From Psettodes erumei (lineage: Eukaryota > Chordata > Actinopteri > Pleuronectiformes > Psettodidae), in NCBI GenBank assembly GCA_016785225.1, contig JAFBJZ010000883.1, positions 345,001-409,000 of the forward strand: a stretch of DNA of 64,000 nt, read 5' to 3'. The translations under genes and the position numbers were made by a program. Shown piece by piece: positions 50,101-60,720 of this stretch. Position 1 is the stretch's first letter; every line of letters begins with the position of its first letter. Under the pieces are notes generated by a model that was not told the DNA's origin, searched no databases, and saw only the letters and a list, made by a program, of their open reading frames with translations.

Positions 50101-53100
50101 AAAGGAAAAATTTTTTTGTCCAAAAAACTGCCCAAAACGCCCTAGAATTTGCGCTTTGGTGGTGCCCCCACTGGATAAAATGCGTTAAAAATGGAAACCG
50201 TGGATTTTTTTTTCGCGCGCGATAGAAACCAGAAAAAGATAGAACCCAGCAAAAAAATTTTTTTTTGATACTGCACTTTTTGATACTAGAAATGAAGCAA
50301 AAGGTGAAAAAATTTTTTTGTCCAAAAAACTGCCCCAAACGCCCTAGAATTGCGTTTGGTGGTGCCCCCACTGGATAAAAATGCAAAAAAAATGGAAACC
50401 GGACGACTTTTTTCGTGCGCGAGATATAAACCCAGAAAATTTTTGATACTGCACTTTGACCATACTAATGAAGCAAAAGGTGAAAAATTTTTTTGTCCAA
50501 AAAACTGCCCAAACGCCCTAGAATTATGCTTTGGTGGTGCCCCCACTGGATAAAATGCATTAAAAATGCAAACCGGGACGACTTTTCTTGCGCGAGATAT
50601 AAACCCGGAAAATTTTTGATACTGCACTTTGACCATACTAATGAAGCAAAAGGTGAAAATTTTTTTTGTCCAAAAACTGCCCCAAACGCCCCTAGAATTT
50701 GCGTTTGGTGGTGCCCCCACTGGATAAAATGCGTTAAAATGGAAACCGAACTTTTGCAAACCGAGATATAAACCCGACGATTTTTGATACTGCGCGAGAT
50801 ATAAACCCAGAAAAATTTTTGATACTGCACTTTGACCATACTAATGAAGCAAAAGGAAAATTTTTTTTTTTGTCAAAAAAACTGCCCCAAACGCCCTAGA
50901 ATTGTTTGGTGGTGCCCCACTGGATAAAATGCGTTAAAAAAATGGAAACCGGATTTTTTTTTTCGTATGCGCGAGATATAAACCCAGAAAAATTTTGATA
51001 CTGCACTTTGACCATACTAATGAAGCAAAAGGTGAAAAATTTTTTTTGTCCAAAAAACTGCCCGAAACGTCCTAGAATTGCGTTTGGTGGTGCCCCCACT
51101 GGATAAAATGCGTTAAAAATGGAAACCCGGACGACTTTTTTTCGCGGCGCGCGAGATATAAACCCAGAAAAATTTTTGATACTGCACTTTGACCATACTA
51201 ATGAAGCAAAAGGTGAAAATTTTTTTTGTCCAAAAACTGCCCAAACGCCCTAGAATTGCCCTAGAATGGTGGTGCTTTGGTGGTGCCCCCACTGGATAAA
51301 ATGCATTAAAAATGAAACCGGGACGATTTTTTTTTCGCGCGCGCGAGATATAAACCCCGAAAATTTTTGATACTGCACTTTGACCATACTAATGAAGCAA
51401 AAGGTAAAAAAAAATTTTTTTTGTCCAAAAAACTGCCCGAAAACGCCCTAGAATTTGCGTTTGGTGGTGCCCCCACTGGATAAAATGCATTAAAAATGGA
51501 AAACCGGACGACTTTTTTCGCGCGCGCGAGATATAAACCCAGAAAAATTTTGATACTGCACTTTGACCATACTAATGAAGCAAAAAGGTGAAAATTTTTT
51601 TTTGTCCAAAAAACTGCCCCAAACGCCCCTAGAATTGCGTTTGGTGGTGCCCCCACTGGATAAAATGCGTTAAAATGAAACCGGGACGACTTTTTCAGGC
51701 GCGAGATATAAACCCAGAAAAATTTTGATACTGCACTTTGACCATACTAATGAAGCAAAAGGTGAAAATTTTTTTCCAAAAAAAACTGCCCAAACGCCCT
51801 AGAATTGCGCTTTGGTGGTGCCCCCACTGGATAAAATGCATTAAAAATGGAAAAACCGGACGACTTTTTCGCGCGCGCGAGATATAAACCCAGAAAATTT
51901 TTGATACTGCACTTTGACCATACTAATGCAAAAAAGGTGAAATTTTTTTTTTGTCCAAAAAACTGCCCAAAACGCCCCTAGAATTGCGTTTGGTGGTGCC
52001 CCCACTGGATAAAATGCATTAAAAATGGAAAACCGGGATTTTTTTTTTTCGGCGCGAGATAGGAACCCAGAAAATTTTGATACTGCACTTTGACCATACT
52101 AATGAAGCAAAAGGTGAAAAAATTTTTTTGTCCAAAAACTGCCCCAAACGCCCTAGAATTGCGTTTTGGTGGTGCCCCACTGGATAAAATGCATTAAAAA
52201 TGGAAACCGGACGACTTTTTTTCGCGCGTAGATATAAACCCAGAAAATTTTTGATACTGCACTTTGACCATACTAATGAAGCAAAAGGTGAAAATTTTTT
52301 TTTGTCCAAAAAAACTGCCAAAAACGCCCCTAGAATTGCGTTTGGTGGTGCCCCCACTGGATAAAATGCATTAAAAATGCAAAAAATGGATAAACCGGGA
52401 CGATTTTTTTCGCTTTGGCGCGAGATATAAACCCAGAAAAATTTTGATACTGCACTTTGACCATAGAAATGAAGCAAAAAAGGTGAAAAATTTTGATTTT
52501 TTTTGTCCAAAAAACTGTCCAAAAAACGCCCCTAGAATTGCGTTTGGTGGTGCCCCCACTGGATAAAATGCATTAAAAATGGAAACCGGGACGACTTTTT
52601 TCGCGCGCGAGATATAAACCCAGAAAAATTTTTGATACTGCACTTTGACCATACTAATGAAGCAAAAGGTGAAAATTTTTTTTTTGTCCAAAAAAACTGC
52701 CCAAAACGCCCTAGAATTGCGCGTTTGGTGGTGCCCCCACTGGATAAAATGCATTAAAAATGGAAACCGGGACGACTTTTTTTCGCGGCGCGAGATATAA
52801 ACCCAGAAAAATTTTGATACTGCACTTTGACCATACTAATGAAGCAAAAGGTGAAAATTTTTTTTTTTTTGTCCAAAAAACTGCCCAAACGCCCTAGAAT
52901 TGCGCTTTGGTGGTGCCCCCACTGGATAAAAATGCATTAAAAAAAATGACGACTTTTTCGCGCGTAGATATAAAAATGCAAACCGGGACGTGAAAATTTT
53001 TTTTTTTCCTAGAATTGCGCGAGATGGATAAACCCAGAAAAATTTTGATACTGCACTTTGACCATAGAAAATGAAGCAAAAGGTGAACTGCACTTTTTTT

Positions 53101-54505
53101 TTTGTCCAAAAACTGCCCAAACGCCCTAGAATTGCGAATTTGGTGGTGCCCCCACTGGATAAAATGCATTAAAAATGCAAACCGGGACGACTTTTTTCGC
53201 GGCGCGAGATATAAACCCGGAAAATTTTTGATACTGCACTTTGACCATACTAATGAAGCAAAAGGTGAAAATTTTTTTTGTCCAAAAAACTGCCCAAACG
53301 CCCTAGAATTGCGTTTGGTGCCCCCCACTGGATAAAATGCATTAAAAATGCAAACCGACGACGACTTTTTCGCGCGCGCGAGATAGGAAACCCAGAAAAT
53401 TTTTGATACTGCACTTTGACCATACTAATGAAGCAAAAGGTGAAAATTTTTTTGTCCAAAAAACTGCCCGAAACGTCCTAGAATTGCGTTTGGTGGTGCC
53501 CCCACTGGATAAAATGCGTTAAAAATGGAAACCGGGACGACTTTTTTTTCATGCGCGAGATATAAACCCAGAAAAAATTTTGATACTGCACTTTGACCAT
53601 ACTAATGAAGCAAAAGCAAAAAAAAATTTTTTTGTCCAAAAACTGCCCCAAACGCCCTAGAATTGCGTTTGGTGGTGCCCCCACTGGATAAAATGCGTTA
53701 AAAAATGGAAACCGGGACGACTTTTTCGCGCGAGATATAAACCAGAAAAATTTTGATACTGCACTTTGACCATACTAATGAAGCAAAAGGAAAAAAATTT
53801 TTTTGTCCAAAAAACTGCCCCAAACGCCCTAGAAATTGCGTTTGGTGGTGCCCCCACTGGATAATAAAATTAAAAATGCAAACCGGACGACTTTTTTCGC
53901 GCGAGATATAAACCCAGAAAAATTTTTGATACTGCACTTTGACCATACTAATGAAGCAAAAGGTGAAAAAATTTTTTTGTCCAAAAACTGCCCCAAACGC
54001 CCTAGAATTGCGTTTGGTGGTGCCCCCACTGGATAAAATGCGTTAAAAAAATGAAAACCGGACGACTTTTTCGCGCGCGAGATATAAACCCGGAAAATTT
54101 TTGATACTGCACTTTGACCATACTAATGAAGCAAAAGGTGAAATTTTTTTTTGTCCAAAAAACTGCCCGAAACGTCCTAGAATTGCGTTTGGTGGTGCCC
54201 CCACTGGATAAAATGCATTAAAAATGCAAACCGGGACGACTTTTCGTGCGCGAGATATAAACCCAGAAAATTTTTGATACTGCACTTTGACCATACTAAT
54301 GAAGCAAAAGGTGAAAATTTTTTTGTCCAAAAACTGCCCAAACGCCCTAGAATTTGCGTTTGGTGGTGCCCCCACTGGATAAAATGCATTAAAAATGCAA
54401 ACCGTGACGACTTTTTCGGCGCGAGATATAAACCCAGAAAATTTTTGATACTGCACTTTGACCATACTAATGAAGCAAAAGGTGAAAATTTTTTTGTCCA
54501 AAAAT
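44181..54505. repeat. Tandem satellite array, about 10.3 kb, unit 171-185 bp, roughly 58-60 copies
   Basis: Each unit carries the same ordered landmarks: gtccaaaaactgccc, aacgccctagaattgcg, tttggtggtgcccccactgg, ataaaatgc(g/a)tt, aaaccgggacgac, a T-run, (cg)n gag, atataaacccagaaaa, tttttgatactgcactttg, accatactaatgaagcaaaa, ggtgaaaa and a T-run. Successive gtcc landmarks near the left edge lie at 44185, 44361, 44532, 44707, 44884, 45065, 45249, 45426 and 45620. Copies differ mainly in T-run, A-run and CG-run length. Recurrent paired variants exist: gccct/gtcct, gcgtt/gcatt, gatataaaccc/gataggaaccc and gacgactttttcg/gattttttttcg. Open frames of 60-205 codons, mostly on the - strand, recur in all copies because the unit is low in stops. 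They are not genes. The right edge breaks off inside a unit, just after gtccaaaaa. Confidence 0.97.
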
Positions 54506-54893
54506 TTGCCCTCACATTCATAAGAAAACCATCTCCTTGTGGTTGTACCTGTGGACTAAGAGTAAATTGGAGTTCGCGGATTTTGGAAAGGAAAGGCTTT
54601 ATGCAACCGAGGTGCATCATCAGAGGTGAGTGCATAACTGCCTCTACAGCTGCTGGTGGATAAAGCTAATGTGTGTACTGACTCAAATTAGCATGGACTC
54701 GCGGACAATCCGCTAACAATCCGCTAACGACCCGCGGACAATCCGCTAACGACCCGCGGACAATCCGCTAACAATCCGCTGACGACCCGCGGACGGTTAT
54801 CCTCTGCATGTGCTTTGAAAGACGTTGGAACACTCTGTTGTATTAAGCTAACAGCAGCTAGCAAGTGGAAAGGGCTGATCTGTATTGTGACTT
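54506..54893. other. Leader between satellite and gag-like ORF, with a short tandem repeat
   Basis: Unique sequence follows the satellite, then a GC-rich tandem repeat (54704-54796), then about 100 bases before the gag-like ATG. It may be the 5' untranslated part of the BEL/Pao-like element. No LTR boundary or primer binding site could be fixed. Confidence 0.45.
54704..54796. repeat. Short tandem repeat of CGCGGACAATCCGCTAACGAC-type words
   Basis: The words gcggacaatccgctaac and gacccgcggac alternate about four times, with aatccgct inserted twice. The core cgcgga...tccgc is itself an inverted repeat, so units may form small hairpins. Confidence 0.85.
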
Positions 54894-55583
54894 ATGGAGG
54901 AAGATAAAGATTTAGCCACATTGGAAAAACGGCATGTGAAGCCTACACTCAAAGCTTTGGAGAATGCATTGCAGAGGAAAATAGGGTCAAGGAAAGCTAT
55001 ACTGACTCAGCTTACAGCAAAAAAGAATGAGATGCTTCATTTAATGGATGATGATGGCAATCTGGAGGTGGTCAAGAGCAAGTTGGTGGCTGAGTTCAAG
55101 AAGCTCTTCGGAGAGTTTTGTGAGCTGAACATTTCCGTGAAAGAGTTGTTTCAACAAGTTACCTCAGAGGAGGAAATGAACAGTGATCAAGAGAATTGGT
55201 TCAGACCAAAGGCTGATTCATGCAAGGGCTTCACTGATCAAGTTGATGCTTGGATAAAAGATGTTCATAAACTTATGGAAGAAGCAATGGAACTTACTGA
55301 AACGATTAAACCGTCTGATAGCATATCAGCAGTGTCATCCGCAAAGTCAAAGAGGTCTAAAGCAAGCTCTGGTCGTTCTTCAGCTTCTGCCTCCTCAGCA
55401 CGCTTGCAAGCAGAATTGGAAAGGGCTGCACTTATGGCAAGGGCAGCAACACTGAAAAGGAAGGAAGCCTTGGATGCGCAAGAAGTAAAGTTTAAGGCTG
55501 AGAAGGAGGAACTTGAGATTCAGACTGTTATAGCTGCTTCAGATGCTAAGCTTGAGGTTTTGAAAAAGTTTGAGGAAGCTGAT
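54894..55583 (+). pseudogene. BEL/Pao-like retrotransposon gag-like ORF, 3'-truncated
   Basis: An open frame starts at ATG 54894 and reads about 230 codons of plausible protein before the frame runs into antisense PLE sequence; the stop comes at 55644-55646 in foreign sequence. The N-terminal half is charged and helical. A Ser-rich linker (about residues 145-168) is followed by a coiled coil rich in Ala/Glu/Lys/Leu (LQAELERAALMARAATLKRK). This layout resembles the N-terminal part of fish BEL/Pao polyproteins upstream of the aspartic protease and RT. No zinc knuckle, protease or RT is present. Assignment to BEL/Pao rests on resemblance of the Ser-rich linker plus coiled coil and is moderate. 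Confidence 0.55.
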
Positions 55584-55992
55584 GAGGCATGTTTCTGTGT
55601 TTTAAAAATTTCACCATTTCTCTTATTTTTGACCCAGGGTACATAATGAAAAAAATCCTGTTGTTTTGGAGGTTTAGGGTCCCTAAATGGTTTAATTTTG
55701 GCCCTCACTAGATAGTCTATAGGCTGCAATTATTTTATAATTTTTAAGAATTTGACTGTCCCCTATATAATAATTAAAATGTTTTTTTTAATCCTCCTAA
55801 TCAGGGAAACTGTAGCTGGTGAACAATTCACCACTACTGGAAGGATCTGACACACATCAATTGGTTTTGTGTGGGTAAATGTCCTCAAGCTTTTCCTAAG
55901 GAAAGACCGAGAGTACCCCCTTGTGGACAGAACTGTAAATAACACTCTGACAGCTGCCATGAAATCTTCTTCCCTGCTGCAAATTCTTTTGC
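55584..55992 (-). mobile_element. Penelope-like element fragment A, truncated at both ends
   Basis: The - strand encodes the C-terminal RT extension and the linker to the endonuclease (RGYSRSFLRKSLRTFTHTKP, then WVKNKRNGEIFKTQKHAS). It stops exactly where the GIY-YIG domain should begin, at the junction with the gag-like ORF. Its 5' side at about 55992 abuts the 3' end of PLE copy B. A frame interruption lies near 55760. It is a dead fragment. Confidence 0.85.
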
Positions 55993-56045
55993 AGCCTCAC
56001 TTTAGGCACTGTCCTTCACTCTCCATCCCAGCTCCCTCCTAGGCC

Positions 56046-57093
56046 TCATTTAGGCCCCCACGGTTGTCGGGTGCTGAGTCGGGAAATCCAAAGTTTTTCG
56101 CAACGTCTCTGACCCGTCGTCCAGCGGTGATTACTTTCTAAGATTGTGGCTCGCAGGGCAGGCCACCCATGGTCCCTGAAATGTTGTACTACGGGCAGAT
56201 GTGTCTCGTGTCCCTGTACTATGTTGTATCGGTGTTGCGTAAACCTGGTGAGCAGTGTGTTGGAAGTTTCTCCCACATACTGTTTTCCACAGCTCACACA
56301 GGCAATCAGATACACGCAGTTGGACGAGGTAGGTGAGGTATGTTTCTGTGTTTTAAAAGTATCCCCGTTTCTCCTGTTTTTAACCCAGGGTACATACTGA
56401 AAAAATTCTCTTTGTTTTGGAGTTTTGGGTTCAATGAATGGTTTAATTTTGGCCTTTACTAAGTAATCTTTGAGGTTTCTGTTTTTCCTGTAGGCTGCAA
56501 TTATTTTAAAATTTTTTAGAATTTGACTGTCCCCTATGTGCTGATTAAAATGTTTTTTTTATTTTCCTGATCAAGGAGACTGTTGTTGGTGAGTAATTCA
56601 TCACTACTGGGAGGATCTGACATACTTCAGCTGGCTTAGTTTGGGTGAATGTCCTCAAGCTTTTCCTGAGGAAAGAGCGAGAGTACCCTCTTGTGGACAA
56701 AACCGAAAACAGGACTTTGACAGCTGCCATGAAGTCCTGCTCCCTGCTACAAATTCTTTTAAATCTAATTAGTTGTGACTTGACAATTCCTCTGAATGTA
56801 TGTTTGGGGTGTAAACTTGATTTGTGTAGCAGGGTGTGTGTATCAGTCTCTTTGAAAAATACTTTGATATCCAATTTGTTTGTTTTTTCAAATTCCGGGC
56901 CTTTAAAAGTTGTCGTGTCCAAGAAATCTACAGAGTTAAATTCTAATATGGACTTCAATTTGATTGAGGATTGTGGTCGTTTAATTTTGTAACAAATTTT
57001 TCAAATTCAATTTTGGAGTGGGGCCACACTCCCCATATGTCATCCAAAAACCTAAAGTAATGTAGGGGCCTGAGAGGGCATGTACCAAGGGCC
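56046..57093 (-). pseudogene. PLE copy B ORF2, C-terminal part: RT motif C, RT extension, GIY-YIG endonuclease
   Basis: Begins with LGTCPLRPLHYFRFLDD, whose Asp pair is the RT catalytic motif C, followed by FLDTTTFKGPEF, HTLLHKSSLHPKHTF, RGYSRSFLRKSLRTF and a frame break near 56545. The GIY-YIG domain follows: CVYLIACVSCGKQYVGET, TRFTQHRYNI, LPVVQHFRDHGWPALRATIL, ending RQPWGPK and stop at 56046. The domain keeps the paired Tyr segments, the Arg helix and the downstream Glu of the family. It was disabled by loss of the RT middle. Confidence 0.85.
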
Positions 57094-59955
57094 TTAACCC
57101 TCCTCTTGTGTTAGCTTTCAGGTAGCACGCCCCATGTTAGCGGGTCGGTGGCGACCCGTGTCTTAAATCAGCTGTAAAATACAATAAAAACAATTATCTA
57201 TCATCCAATTTTTTTCTCATCTCTTGGTTACCTTGTTAGGTTTCCTTATCCATGAAAATATTGGTTTTATTATTTTTTTTGGTGTGGGTCTCTGGGCCTT
57301 TTTTTCTGTCAGTATACCCCTCAATTTCAATTTTAAAAATGGTAAAATTAACCTCAAGAGAATCATATAAATAAATAAACGGTTTTTCTGTTACCTGATT
57401 ATTACTGAGGGGTATTACAACACATCTGTTAAATTATTTATTTATTTTATTGTTTTTATTTTAATATTATTAACTATAGTAACATCTATGGTGTTAGGGT
57501 CGGTTTTGACCCATACATATTTACTTCAAGAAAAAGGCTATAAAAAATCCTTTTTTCAGCAGTAGAACTTTAATACAAATATAAAATGAAAAGCAGAACA
57601 AGTCAAAACAGAAAATATAGATTTGAACAGCCAAACAAACAACAACCAAGATCAAGTTCCAAAACTAATAAATAACAAAATCAGAGTAAAAGTCTCTGTG
57701 TGCAAGAACTTGCATGTGTATGTGTGTATGTGTTTAGATGCATTTGTGGCAAAAAGTGACACTTTTACTGTGTTCTTTGCAGAGATATTTCTTGCAGTTG
57801 AAGCACAATATGTTTGTCTTTCTGTCCTTACTGCTTGGGCAGATCTGACACCTCTTTCTTTTAGAGTCAGGTGGCCTGAGTGGGGTTGTGGCTGTTGTTG
57901 AGGAAGTGCTGGCTGAGGAGGATGCTGATGTTGATGCTCTTTGCATTGCTGATGGCGTGGACGGAGTGCTAGGTGGGCTCTGCAGCTTTCTGACCAAGGC
58001 TGCAGCATCAGGGTCTTGGGGCACCCGTTCCCTTTGCTCAATGTGCGGCTTGACAAGGGAATTTCCTAGCTCCTCCAGAAATATCCTCCGCTTGTTTTTT
58101 TGGTTGAGTTCCACCCTTGGTGGATGTGGGTCCACAACACAAATGCATTATATGCAGAAACATCAAGGATGTTGTAAAACACAACCATTGGCCATCTCCT
58201 GGTCATACGTTTGCAAGTGTAGGTGGCAGTCAGTTTGTCCAGGTTGTCCACTCCTCCTTTGTTTTTGTTATAGTCAATGATAATTGTGGGCTTTTTGTCA
58301 CTTCTTGATGACACACCTGCATCTTTGTGAAGAGTAGACATAAGTATCACATTCTTTCTTTTTTTTGGACAATATGAAACAATAGTGGTGGTGTCTGTAA
58401 AAGCAAACTTTGAGGAAAGTGGAGCCCTGTCCTTCATCTGCAACATTTCAGCAGGTAGCTCAGGTTTGTTTTTCTTTACTGTGCCCACCATGGTAAGTTT
58501 CCTCTTCAGAAGTTCTTGCCCAAGGTCATAGCTGGTAAAAAAAATGTCACAAGTGATATTGTGGCCCTGCAGTCCAGTAGTCATATCAAGGACCACACGT
58601 TTTCCCTGTTTTTTTTCAGCGATGCCACTCGTAGCTTTGCCTGTGTAAATCTGTAAATTCCAGCCATAGCTGGTTTTGGCATCACAGGCTGCCCAGATTT
58701 TGATGCCATACTTCCCTGGCTTACTTGGTATGTATTGGCAGAAGGGGCAATTTCCACGGAAAGGAACAAGACGTTCATCCACTGTTACCTCTGGCCATGG
58801 GTTGAACATCAGTGGAAGGAGCTGCACCCATCTGTCCCAGACATCCCTGATGGGGGCAAGTTTGTCAGACCTTGCTCTGTTGTCTCTGTTGTCAAATCTG
58901 AAGACTCTTGAGATCATCTGAAAGGTCTGAAGTGATATTGTTGCCCGGAAAATATTTCTGCCCGTTGATGCATCCCAGAGACTATCAGTAGCCTCATTAC
59001 AGGATCGGTAGACTCCAGCAAGAAGAAGAAGTCCAATATAAGCATCAAGGTATTCCTCATCAATGTCTTTCCACATATCTCCATAGACTTTTTTTCCTTC
59101 CAGGTTTGTCATAGATATGATGACTGTTTTTAGTGACAGTGGCATAAATAACTCAAAACATGTTTTGATGTCACTGACTCTGGTCACAGCAAACCTTGTG
59201 ATTCCAGGGGTCTTTTTGATGACATTTTCAGCAGCTCTCCTGCCATGTACATCATTAGGTTCTGAGCTCCAACAGATTTTACCATTTTTGGACTTGAATC
59301 TTTCAGTAGGAGCAGCTTCACCACCAGTGACCTCCTCATCAGACTCATCAGATGTGTCTGTGTCTTCTGGATGATACTCCACATTGTCTTCCTCTTCAGA
59401 AACCTGCTCATCTGTATCGCTATGCTGCTCTTGGTCCTCTCCCTCATTTTCACCAAAAATATGATCTACAGCTTCTTTCACTGTGAATCTTCTTTTTATT
59501 TTTGCCTGCTACAAATTGGAGATGTGCACTCTGCAAATTACCAACTCTATACTGAATTGACCCAACATGTCTGGATATGTCTTTGTTTTGTTTTTGTGCA
59601 GGTATACTGGAAAACACGGCAAAATGAGAATCCCCTAAAGCTCACATGAGTGGGAGATGAGCTGGCTGTCATTGTGTTGACTGACAGTCCACTTATGATT
59701 TCAGTTTTGGCTGTAGTTATTATTTTATAATCTTGTTTTTATAGCCGGGTCGAAACCGACCCTAACAATACAAATGTAACAATTTCAATTAGAGCATTTT
59801 CGAATTTAGTGAAAAAATTTTTTTGCTTTTTTTTTTTGTTGAAATAGACATTCCTGACAAAGTCAAGAAACCTTGATGCAATAAACAAATGTATGTAGTT
59901 TTTGTATGCATTTAAAATCCAAAACGGGTCGGTGGCGACCCTAACACAAGAGGAG
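57094..59955 (-). mobile_element. piggyBac (LOOPER-like) DNA transposon inserted in PLE copy B
   Basis: The left end has target TTAA (57094-57097) then terminal repeat CCCTCCTCTTGTGTTAG (57098-57114). The right end has the inverted match CTAACACAAGAGGAG (59941-59955), lacking the last two bases and the second TTAA. Subterminal palindromes are paired at both ends: GGGTCGGTGGCGACCC at 57142-57157 and 59926-59941, and GGGTCGGTTTTGACCC-type at 57497-57512 and 59747-59762. The single transposase gene lies on the - strand between them. About 2.86 kb in all. Confidence 0.93.
57734..59481 (-). pseudogene. piggyBac transposase (DDE_Tnp_1_7 family, PGBD4-like), one frameshift
   Basis: The main frame runs from 59481 to 58066 and the C-terminal frame continues to 57734, about 580 aa in total. 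N-terminal acidic region, then the catalytic core with three Asp positions: TVDERLVPFRG, CDIFFTSYDL and KNKGGVDNLD, as in piggyBac. The C-terminus is a Cys/His-rich zinc domain (CQICPSSKDRKTNILCFNC, then CKEHSKSVTFCHKC). The frame breaks at a run of seven A (- strand) at 58101-58095, so a one-base length change separates the two frames. The listed start is GTG; upstream codons AKIKRRFT remain open for a few residues but no in-frame ATG precedes them. Immediately before them is an AG that could be a splice acceptor. Either the start is supplied by an upstream exon or it is lost. Confidence 0.9.
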
Positions 59956-59956
59956 A

Positions 59957-60720
59957 ATTTCATGGGGTTTGCTCCATTTAGCTGGATCTTTGTGGATTTT
60001 TGGGAGCATGTAAAAAAGTCTGGGCCTCGGTTCGGGATCCCCTAACAGGTAGGTTTTTTGTTTTTTATCTATGAATTTTTTCTGGAATAGAGACTGTACC
60101 ACCTGTTCCACCATGGGAACGGTTTCCCGGAAAATTGGTTTATCTAATTTTAGGTAATAATTTGTGTCTTTGAGTTGGCGATATCCCTCCCATAGGTATT
60201 GGCTCCTGTCCAGTATCACGACCGCACTGCCCTTGTCAGCCGGTTTAATTATGATTTCCTTATTTTGGATTAAAGAGGAGAGAGCCTGTTCTTCCTCTCT
60301 AGACAAATTAGGTTTTGGGGGTTGAATAAAAAAATGCCGTCTAAAAGCTTGGATGTCTAGTTGGATGGTCTGTGTAATATTGGGGGGGAGCATGACCTCT
60401 GCGGGGGCCCAAGAGGACCTGGAAGAGAAAGGGCGGGGTTTGGATTTTGGATGTTGTTCGAAATGTGTTGCCAATTTGAGTCTCCTGTGGTAGGTTTGGA
60501 GGTCTGCTCTCGTTTTTTCTGACAACCTAATATGACTGCCCTTGGTGGGAACAAATGTAAGGCCCCGATCTAAGACTTTTACCTGTGTGGGGGTAAGTAT
60601 AAATCTCTTACTTAGGTTGATGACCGTTTTCTTCTTATTATTATTATTGTTTTTTGTTGTTGTACTATTGTTGTCCTTACTGTTGTCGTTGTTGTCCCCC
60701 TCCTGTGTGGGCAGGTTCAT
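59957..60720 (-). pseudogene. PLE copy B ORF2, N-terminal part of reverse transcriptase
   Basis: Opens at ATG 60720-60718 with a low-complexity Asn/Lys/Thr leader. It then has VINLSKRFILTPTQVKVLDR, GLTFVPTKG, a Pro/Ser-rich stretch and the RT fingers (IIIKPADKGSAVVILDR, RQLKDTNYYLKLDK, LFYMLPKIHKDP). It ends at PHEI where the piggyBac right end begins, before the PxGRPI motif expected next. These are the N-terminal and motif 1-2 regions of PLE RTs. Confidence 0.87.

Noticed and set aside
44251..54501. Dozens of overlapping open frames of 60-205 codons, mostly on the - strand, with shared words such as MVKVQYQ and FYPVGAPPNAILG
   Set aside because: They repeat once per satellite unit, change frame with every run-length change and have no independent coding sign; they are products of the repeat.
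44181..54505. CRISPR-like or clustered repeat-spacer array
   Set aside because: The whole unit is repeated with no unique spacers, and the context is a vertebrate genome.
44181..54505. CENP-B box inside the satellite
   Set aside because: The TTCG and CGGG words are present but not in the order and spacing of the box on either strand.
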